Below are positions 21,527 through 27,209 of a stretch of DNA of 27,209 nucleotides, piece after piece (position 1 is the stretch's first letter; each line of letters starts with the position of its first letter). A model generated the notes under the pieces. It was not told the DNA's origin, searched no databases, and saw only the letters and a list, made by a program, of their open reading frames with translations. Both the position numbers and the translations under genes were made by a program. The stretch is from CAYTTR01 sp964440805 (GTDB lineage Bacteria; Acidobacteriota; Aminicenantia; Aminicenantales; Aminicenantaceae): positions 1 through 27,209 of the forward strand of contig CAYTTR010000034.1 in assembly GCA_964440805.1 (NCBI GenBank). Direction: 5' to 3'.

Positions 21527-23311
21527 ATGAAATCATTCCCTACGACCTGGGTAAAGCTTTTTTTTATAGGTTTATTTCTTGTAACCGCTTCTTTTTCCTG
21601 CGCTCTGTCAAAAGAAGAAACAGCAGACCTGGTTCTTCTTAATGGAGACATCTATACTCTGAATCCGGCAAACCCTCAGGCTAAAGCCTTGGCCATTAAA
21701 GACAATAAAATTGTTGCTGTTTGCCGCTCCGGGCAAGAAGCGCAAAAATGGCTGAGGGAAGGAACCCGGATTATTGATTTAGAAGGAGCCTTTGTTACCC
21801 CCGGAATAATTGATGCTCATGTTCATTTCAACCGGGCAGGAGCTCTTTTAAATGATGCCAATCTGATGACTGTTTCTGATGAAAAAGGACTTCGTGAGGA
21901 AATTGAAAGAGTAGTTGAGCTTCTTGATGAAGGAGAGTGGATAACTGAAGGACTTTGGGGGGCTTATGAACAATGGGCTTTGGGTGATGAAGGTTCCTTA
22001 GTCGGTGAAAAAAAAGTTGAACCCTGGCGTCCTCACCGCTCCATGATAGATGATTTGACTCCGGAAAATCCTTGTTTTCTCTGCCGTTTCGATTATAAAG
22101 AATGGTTAGCCAATACTTTAGCTCTAAAGGAGGCAGGATTGGAGGAAGAACATCTTCCCGGCTTGGAGTTGGATAAACAAGGAAAACCGACCGGGATTGT
22201 TTTCCGGCCCTCTCCTGCTTTTGACAGGCTCTGGGAGGCAAGAAAACCGAAGTCGCAGGCCAGGCTGCTTGATGAGAACCGGGCCGCCCTGAGAGCACTT
22301 AGGGAAGCAGGCATTGCGGAGATTCATGATATTGCCACTCCCGAGCAGACTGAAAGATTTATCGAGCTTCAGGAAAAGGGAGAATTAACCTGCCGGGTAT
22401 GGTTAAGGCCGGATCTTTCGCGGGCAGCGGAATTAAAAGAAAAAGGCCTCGCCATGGGGCTTCACCCTAAGACTAAAGAAAAAGACGATTGGCTGCGCTA
22501 TGGTGCCCTTAAAGGCTATATTGACGGCATCATGGGAACCCATGGGGCTCTTTTCTTCGAGCCGTATAATGACCAGCCTGAAAACTACGGTCACTGGAGG
22601 CGCCATACTTCAGATGATCCGGATTTTAAAACCGGGAACATGGAGAAAATGTACCGCTTGATAAAGACAGGTTTGGAAGCAGGTTTTGTGCCTAATGTTC
22701 ATGCCATAGGAACAAGAGGCGTGGCTGAAATGCTGGACCTTTATGAAAGGCTTAAAAATGAAGAGATTGATCTGACCGGATTCAGGGTTATCCATGCCCA
22801 GGTGATAAGGCCGGAGGATTTTCCCCGTTTCAAAGCTCTGAATGTAATTGCCGAGGTTAATCCTTACCACATATCTGACGACATGCGCTGGATGGAGGAG
22901 AGAATAGGCTATGAACGATGCAAGGGAGCCTATGCTTTCCGCTCTCTTCTGGATAACGGAGCCATTTTAAGCTTTGGCTCTGATTGGCCTGGAACAAGTG
23001 CTGCTCTTTATCATATGCACCCTAAATATCTCATTTATTCTGCCGTCACCCGGCAAACTCTAAAAGGCACTCCACCTCAGGGATGGTTTCCTGAACAGAG
23101 AATTACTGTGGAAGAATCCCTGAAAGCCTATACCATAAACAATGCATATGCTGCTTTTGAAGCAGCCAGGCGTGGTTCGCTGGAGGAGGGAAAACTGGCA
23201 GATATTACAGTTTTTGACCGGAATCTTCTGGAAATTCCTCATCAGGAAATTCTTCAGACCGAGGTTCTCTATACCATAGTGGACGGACAGGTCGTTTTCT
23301 CCAAAAAATAA
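21527..23311 (+). CDS. exported amidohydrolase family 3 (YtcJ-like) enzyme
   Basis: 594 aa. The signal peptide is hydrophobic at ~9-24 and ends in SFSCALS; the Cys is not in a canonical lipobox. The catalytic domain has the amidohydrolase-3 layout: LVLLNGDIYTLNP at the start, PGIIDAHVHF (His98, His100), LKGYIDGIMG carrying the probable metal-bridging Lys, then VHAIGTRG, IHAQ and GSDWPGTSA (metal His and Asp), and EEGKLADITVFD near the end. Characterised relatives hydrolyse amides, including N-substituted formamides; the substrate here is unknown. It is periplasmic by prediction. A strong promoter and Shine-Dalgarno precede it. It converges on the pilin operon with 4 bp between stops. Confidence 0.9.
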   Translation: MKSFPTTWVKLFFIGLFLVTASFSCALSKEETADLVLLNGDIYTLNPANPQAKALAIKDNKIVAVCRSGQEAQKWLREGTRIIDLEGAFVTPGIIDAHVHFNRAGALLNDANLMTVSDEKGLREEIERVVELLDEGEWITEGLWGAYEQWALGDEGSLVGEKKVEPWRPHRSMIDDLTPENPCFLCRFDYKEWLANTLALKEAGLEEEHLPGLELDKQGKPTGIVFRPSPAFDRLWEARKPKSQARLLDENRAALRALREAGIAEIHDIATPEQTERFIELQEKGELTCRVWLRPDLSRAAELKEKGLAMGLHPKTKEKDDWLRYGALKGYIDGIMGTHGALFFEPYNDQPENYGHWRRHTSDDPDFKTGNMEKMYRLIKTGLEAGFVPNVHAIGTRGVAEMLDLYERLKNEEIDLTGFRVIHAQVIRPEDFPRFKALNVIAEVNPYHISDDMRWMEERIGYERCKGAYAFRSLLDNGAILSFGSDWPGTSAALYHMHPKYLIYSAVTRQTLKGTPPQGWFPEQRITVEESLKAYTINNAYAAFEAARRGSLEEGKLADITVFDRNLLEIPHQEILQTEVLYTIVDGQVVFSKK

Positions 23312-23315
23312 ATTA

Positions 23316-23780
23316 TTATTGGGGAACGACTTTAATTCTTCCGGAAATGGCCAGGGTTATTTTGAAACTGCCTGCCTGATTTGAGACCAGGATTGAAGCC
23401 AAGTTTGATACTGTTCCCTGGGGGTGAAAAACAGGAGAGTTGTTGGCGCTGACAGTTACTCCTTCAAATAATGAGGTTTGGTAAAGCTTCCAATTGCCTG
23501 AGTCCGGGTCGTATTTTTCGAGATTGAGTTTCCGCTCATCAAAGACACAGCGAAAGGGCGTCTCTTCCAGAACAGCTTTATAGCGGGCAAGATTTAATCT
23601 TGCCTGAATAGCCCAGGTGGTTTGTCTCAGGCGGTAGGAAGGTGACTGCTTTAGAATAGAAACAGAAGCTATGGCGGCAAGAATACCGATGATGGTTAAG
23701 GTGACTGATATTTCAAGCAGAGAAAAACCGGCTTCACCCCAACGTGTTTTTCTTACGGTTGAAATAAGCTGTGGGATCAT
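23316..23780 (-). CDS. type IV prepilin-like protein, GspH/FimT type minor pilin
   Basis: About 154 aa from ATG 23780. A short basic leader ends in GEAG, then FSLLEISVTLTIIGILAAIAS, the prepilin helix cut by PilD after Gly and containing Glu5. The rest is a small globular domain (QARLNLARYKAVLEETPF, then beta-rich) typical of GspH/FimT. ATG 23780 is preceded by GGAGG and shares ATGA with the stop of the preceding gene; a longer start at 23792 is less likely. Last of four minor-pilin genes. Confidence 0.85.
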   Translation of the reverse strand: MIPQLISTVRKTRWGEAGFSLLEISVTLTIIGILAAIASVSILKQSPSYRLRQTTWAIQARLNLARYKAVLEETPFRCVFDERKLNLEKYDPDSGNWKLYQTSLFEGVTVSANNSPVFHPQGTVSNLASILVSNQAGSFKITLAISGRIKVVPQ

Positions 23781-25345
23781 CTTCCCCTCCATTCCAGGGC
23801 TTTGAGACTGATTAGAAGAAGGACCGGTTCCCGAGTCAGAGGAGCTGTTTCCCAGTCATCAAGGTTACGGTTGTAAAAAACTTCAATAGAGCTTGAGCCT
23901 GAGTTAAGCTGGCTTGTTTGAAGGCTGCCCACAACTTTAACCTCCTTATTTCTTCCTTCAACCGATAATCCTTCTTCTGAGGCGCTGAGGTTGGCCTGGA
24001 TAGTGATTTCTTTATTCTCACCGGTTTCAATGATGATTTCCCCTTCCCCCTTATCTCCGGAAAGCAAATCCCTACTGCCGGCAAAAATGAATAATTGAGC
24101 GGTCTGATCTTTCAAATAGGGTACTCCCTCCTGCCAGTTCAAACCTTGTTGAAAAAGATCGGAAGTTATGGTGATTTCATTAGATGAAATAATGGTTAGC
24201 TGTAAGCCGCTGAGGAGACAGGGAATTCTTTCCGAGGCCGGGATTATCTCTCCATCTGAAGTAACTTCTCCTGCTCTCAGGCTGTGTATTATGCCGTTGA
24301 CAACAATAATTCCCCGGGGAGAAGAGCAATACTCTTCCTGCCCCCAAGGAGTCAGGAATATTGTCTGTTGCTCTGTGGGGCTGAATTTAATAAGCCATGT
24401 TCCGGTTGGACAATCAAAGGAGATAACTTGAAATTTGTTTTCGATTCCCAAAAGCATTTCAGTTACTTCACCTTGGATAAATAATCCTCCTAATCCGAGA
24501 TCATCTTTGATGAGATAAATTCCATCCGGTACCGGCTCGGAACTTATTTCCAAGCCCAGAGCCTGACGGATTCTCCAGGGAGAAAGGTCTTCTGGATAGA
24601 ATACATCTATTTTCAAGGCTTTACCGATAAGCTTTTCCGGAACCTCAGGGACAATTTCCTGGGCTGGAAAGCTGAGATTAAGTGAGGGAAAAAGCTCCTT
24701 TTCTCCTGTTATTTCTACTTTGTGCTTCTGGATGAACTCATCTTTTTCAGAAGGAGTCATCTGTTTTTCTACCAGCAAAGGGAAAAAGGAAAGCGGAAGG
24801 TAGCCCAGACCGGCCTGAAGCGAGAGATCCAAGAAAGCGGTTTTCTCCTGGGGAAGAGAATTTAGCTTTCCTATGCTTTCAATGGTGCCTTGGAAATCGA
24901 GAAGGTAGAATTTTTCCATGTTCCTGACAGCAGGCTGGCTGAAAATGAAAGTATTTGACCAAGAAGAGATATCTGTTTTTTCCTCTTCTTCTCTTTCCAA
25001 AAGAGAACCGGTTAATAGACCGAGAATTTCTTCATAATTTCCGGACAAATCATTTTGAATTGTTTTGAATTCTTCTTCGGACAGAAAAACCGGTTGAGGA
25101 ATAGAATTAATTGTTTCCCAGAGCTGGAAAATCCCTTTTTTTATACCGTTTTCTGCAGCATAATTCAGGAGGAGAACGTTTTTCCGGTAGGCTTCTGTCC
25201 TGATGTAAACCTGGGTCACCAGAAGAGCCCCCAGACCAAAAACGGAAAAGATGAAAAAAGTAAATAGAACGAAAAGAGTGGTTATTCCTTTTTGTTTAAG
25301 GGTGCCCGGCCGGGAAAAAGAGTCAATTAGCCGAGGCCAAGGCAT
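23777..25345 (-). CDS. PilX-like minor pilin-associated protein
   Basis: About 522 aa from ATG 25345. The leader is MPWPRLIDSF... ending KQKG, followed by ITTLFVLFTFFIFSVFGLGAL, a prepilin-type helix without the Glu5 of the others, as in the PilX/GspK-like class. The long C-terminal region is beta-rich and acidic and unlike anything I recognise. Position in the operon matches pilX. The start is uncertain: ATG 25393 or TTG 25402 would lengthen the leader to over 35 residues and overlap the upstream gene by 70 nt or more; 25345 overlaps it by 23 nt and mirrors the KIMPWP start of the first operon gene. Confidence 0.72.
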   Translation of the reverse strand: MPWPRLIDSFSRPGTLKQKGITTLFVLFTFFIFSVFGLGALLVTQVYIRTEAYRKNVLLLNYAAENGIKKGIFQLWETINSIPQPVFLSEEEFKTIQNDLSGNYEEILGLLTGSLLEREEEEKTDISSWSNTFIFSQPAVRNMEKFYLLDFQGTIESIGKLNSLPQEKTAFLDLSLQAGLGYLPLSFFPLLVEKQMTPSEKDEFIQKHKVEITGEKELFPSLNLSFPAQEIVPEVPEKLIGKALKIDVFYPEDLSPWRIRQALGLEISSEPVPDGIYLIKDDLGLGGLFIQGEVTEMLLGIENKFQVISFDCPTGTWLIKFSPTEQQTIFLTPWGQEEYCSSPRGIIVVNGIIHSLRAGEVTSDGEIIPASERIPCLLSGLQLTIISSNEITITSDLFQQGLNWQEGVPYLKDQTAQLFIFAGSRDLLSGDKGEGEIIIETGENKEITIQANLSASEEGLSVEGRNKEVKVVGSLQTSQLNSGSSSIEVFYNRNLDDWETAPLTREPVLLLISLKALEWRGR

Positions 25346-26033
25346 TATTTTTGGGAAAAATATGAATTTCGTGTATTTTTTTCTTTTTTTCATTGGTCTC
25401 AATTTGGATAACGATTAGATTTGATTCTCTTTGGAATGTGGCCGAGAAAGCTTGTATATTTTCCAGAAGAGGTTGGGCCGGACTGAAGTTTATTTTTCTT
25501 CTGATAAGGTTTTTTGTCCGGTCAATATATATATTTATCTCCCGGATTAGAAGCAGACTGACTTCGCTCGCAGGGTAAGAGAAAGAAAGCGGTTCTAAAA
25601 GAATAATTGCTTCTTCCAGGACGGATTTAATCCGGCCGGTTTCTCCCCGGTTACGGCCGATAAAACACACCTTCCTGTTTCTGGAAAATGAACTGGTGTT
25701 GGAAAGTTCAATTCGAGTCTGCCCCTGCCAGAGAGAAGAAAGAGGATTATGAATTGATTCAACGCTTTGCAGATAAAGACTTCCTTCTGAGGCTGATACT
25801 GCTTCTATAAGATCCAAGGCAATGGCTTTCCGGAGACCTTTGCCTGCTTGCTGAATGTCTTCTTTCATCCTTTCCCCTGCAGCTCTGACCGACATGTTTG
25901 ATTCTTGCTGCTCTTTGAGATAAATAAAATGTTTTCTGGCTGAAAAATAAAACTCGTAGGAGAATATAAGAATAAGACCAAAAAGGGAGAGGCTTATAAG
26001 AGATTCCAGGAGAGTGAAGCCTTTGTTCATCAT
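25323..26033 (-). CDS. PilW-like minor pilin
   Basis: 236 aa. A minimal leader MMNKG is followed by FTLLESLISLSLFGLILIFS, with the Phe1/Glu5 prepilin signature. After the helix comes VRAAGERMKEDIQQAGKGLRKA, resembling the PilW motif that precedes its globular domain. Such proteins prime assembly of type IV pili or type II secretion pseudopili in the inner membrane. Its ATG follows the stop of the upstream pilin gene by 1 nt, and it overlaps the next gene, so it is in one operon. Confidence 0.85.
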   Translation of the reverse strand: MMNKGFTLLESLISLSLFGLILIFSYEFYFSARKHFIYLKEQQESNMSVRAAGERMKEDIQQAGKGLRKAIALDLIEAVSASEGSLYLQSVESIHNPLSSLWQGQTRIELSNTSSFSRNRKVCFIGRNRGETGRIKSVLEEAIILLEPLSFSYPASEVSLLLIREINIYIDRTKNLIRRKINFSPAQPLLENIQAFSATFQRESNLIVIQIETNEKKKKIHEIHIFPKNNALASAN

Positions 26034-26034
26034 T

Positions 26035-26457
26035 TTAAAATCCCAGGTGTTTGGAAAGATAGAGGATGATCTCGGTTTTCTGCTGAGGATGGTTTATCGA
26101 GTAGCAGAGTAGATATATTTTTTTTAGATTGGGATGGATATCTTCGACGGTCCAATCCAATATAATTTTCTCAGGCCAGGATGGAAATTGACTGAGGGAG
26201 GTTTTATTTCCTTCTCTGAGCTCCTCGCTTTCCAGGGGAAGAGATTTCATTTTTTCTAAATGCATGGCTGCTTTTTCTGCTGCAAGTGTTCGAGCTTCAC
26301 TCCGGTGCTTTACAGCAACAGCCTGAAGAAGAATAGCGGCTGTGCTTAAAAGGATTAAAAAAATGATGGTTGATGAGACAAGGGTTTCAATCAGGGTAAT
26401 TCCTTTTTTTCTTCTGTTATTTTTTTCTTTTTTTGGCCATGGCATGATTTTTTTCAT
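26035..26457 (-). CDS. PilV-like minor pilin
   Basis: 140 aa. The basic leader KKEKNNRRKKG is followed by ITLIETLVSSTIIFLILLS, a PilD-type cleavage site with Glu5, then AEKAAMHLEKMKSLPLES, the pattern common in PilV/GspI-class minor pilins. It is the first gene of the minor-pilin operon. AAGG is 2 nt upstream of ATG 26457, while ATG 26445 (MPWPKK) is an alternative. No convincing promoter was found between it and the rRNA promoter region, although a TTGACA without a matching -10 occurs near 26535. Confidence 0.85.
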   Translation of the reverse strand: MKKIMPWPKKEKNNRRKKGITLIETLVSSTIIFLILLSTAAILLQAVAVKHRSEARTLAAEKAAMHLEKMKSLPLESEELREGNKTSLSQFPSWPEKIILDWTVEDIHPNLKKIYLLCYSINHPQQKTEIILYLSKHLGF

Positions 26458-26647
26458 TGCCTTGATTTAAAGAGCAAAATTTGTACCAGCAGGAGCACTT
26501 ATTTTCAGAGGGGAAAAAGAAAAGATTTCAATGGATGTCAACAAGAGTTGAGGCAAAGGCAGAAGTTCTTTAAAATAAGTAGACCCTGGTTGACTCTTTT
26601 AACCTGAATTATTCTTAAAAAAAATGAAAAAACAGGAACTTTTCCTC

Positions 26648-26676
26648 TTGACAAGTGACCGTTTTCTTCCTATTAT
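26648..26676 (+). promoter_or_regulatory. rRNA operon promoter
   Basis: TTGACA (26648-26653), 17-bp spacer, TATTAT (26671-26676). Transcription is expected near 26683, about 167 nt before the mature 16S 5' end. The hexamers are identical to those of ndk. Confidence 0.8.
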
Positions 26677-26740
26677 ATGTTTCGCTTCTAACGAAGTTCG
26701 AAAAAAATTGAAAAATTTTTAGGATTTACTGAGTTTGGAG

Positions 26741-26764
26741 TTTCTTTCTCGGGATAGAAAGAAA
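26741..26764 (+). other. rrn leader hairpin
   Basis: TTTCTTTCT (26741-26749) pairs perfectly with AGAAAGAAA (26756-26764) around the loop CGGGAT. It lies immediately 5' of the boxA-like element. Confidence 0.6.
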
Positions 26765-26778
26765 TAGTTCTTTGAAAA
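26765..26778 (+). promoter_or_regulatory. boxA-like antitermination site in rrn leader
   Basis: TAGTTCTTTGAAAA resembles the boxA of bacterial rRNA leaders (for example TGTTCTTTGAAAA), bound by NusB/S10 in antitermination. Confidence 0.6.
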
Positions 26779-26826
26779 AAAAAGCGGAGCGACCAAAGTC
26801 GAGCCTGATTGCCAATCAAACTTGTA

Positions 26827-26846
26827 AAGAACTCTTCGGAGTTCTT
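26827..26846 (+). other. UUCG-tetraloop hairpin just upstream of 16S
   Basis: AAGAACTC (26827-26834), loop TTCG, GAGTTCTT (26839-26846): an 8-bp stem with the very stable UUCG tetraloop, ending a few nt before the 16S 5' end. It is likely involved in leader folding or processing. Confidence 0.65.
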
Positions 26847-26849
26847 GTA

Positions 26850-27209
<360 letters not shown>

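Noticed and set aside
21828..22327. Several minus-strand frames inside the amidohydrolase gene
   Set aside because: The plus frame is a complete enzyme with all metal motifs; the antisense frames have no family features or ribosome sites.
26458..26640. Promoter for the minor-pilin operon at the minus-strand TTGACA near 26535
   Set aside because: No acceptable -10 hexamer lies 16-18 bp downstream, so it was not called.

Overview
The window reads as a chromosomal segment of a Gram-negative bacterium. It carries an LPS-transport ATPase (LptB), signal peptides and periplasmic enzymes, and a minor-pilin cluster, and it ends in the first ~360 nt of a 16S rRNA gene. G+C looks moderate (mid 40s %). 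The paired large TPR-CHAT proteins, the gene style and the 16S 5' end suggest an Acidobacteriota/Aminicenantes-like lineage. That placement is an inference; a 16S search would settle it. The DNA is compact: genes often meet tail to tail with overlapping stops, and vegetative promoters (TTGACA-N16..18-TATAAT-like) are easy to see.

Layout. 1-54: 5' part of tRNA-Val(CAC), minus strand. 152-1582: zinc-ribbon, Glu-rich membrane protein, possibly leaderless. 1555-2328: lptB (minus). 2363-3220: DUF1848-type protein with a C-terminal CxxxCxxC. 3294-5719: minus-strand cluster rpsU, lipA, metallophosphoesterase, ogt. 5720-6107: intergenic, with a 9-bp-period repeat. 6108-7965: Asp/Glu racemase family protein plus exported P1/DmpA-type aminopeptidase. 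8134-15820: TPR-CHAT locus. 16161-16574: ndk. 16716-17393: short QueG-like Fe-S protein, probably leaderless. 17403-20540: five-PAS/GAF/GGDEF protein. 20686-21222: exported GyrI-like protein. 21223-21526: intergenic, with a second 9-bp-period array. 21527-23311: exported amidohydrolase. 23316-26457: four-gene minor-pilin operon. 26648-27209: rrn promoter, leader with hairpins and boxA, start of 16S.

The most interesting part is 8134-15820. A small secreted protein, a 991-aa TPR-CHAT protease-like protein, an ECF-type sigma factor and a membrane zinc-finger anti-sigma factor lie in one orientation. A second TPR-CHAT paralogue converges on them and overlaps the anti-sigma stop codon. Both CHAT domains keep the His/Cys dyad and both proteins carry export or membrane signals. 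The anti-sigma has a cytoplasmic H-x3-C-x2-C finger, one membrane span and an extracytoplasmic domain. A plausible reading is a proteolytic signalling module in which extracytoplasmic TPR-CHAT proteases control a sigma factor through its anti-sigma. It would parallel in logic, but not in parts, the type III-E CRISPR TPR-CHAT/Csx30/sigma circuit. This is inference from gene order, domains and topology.
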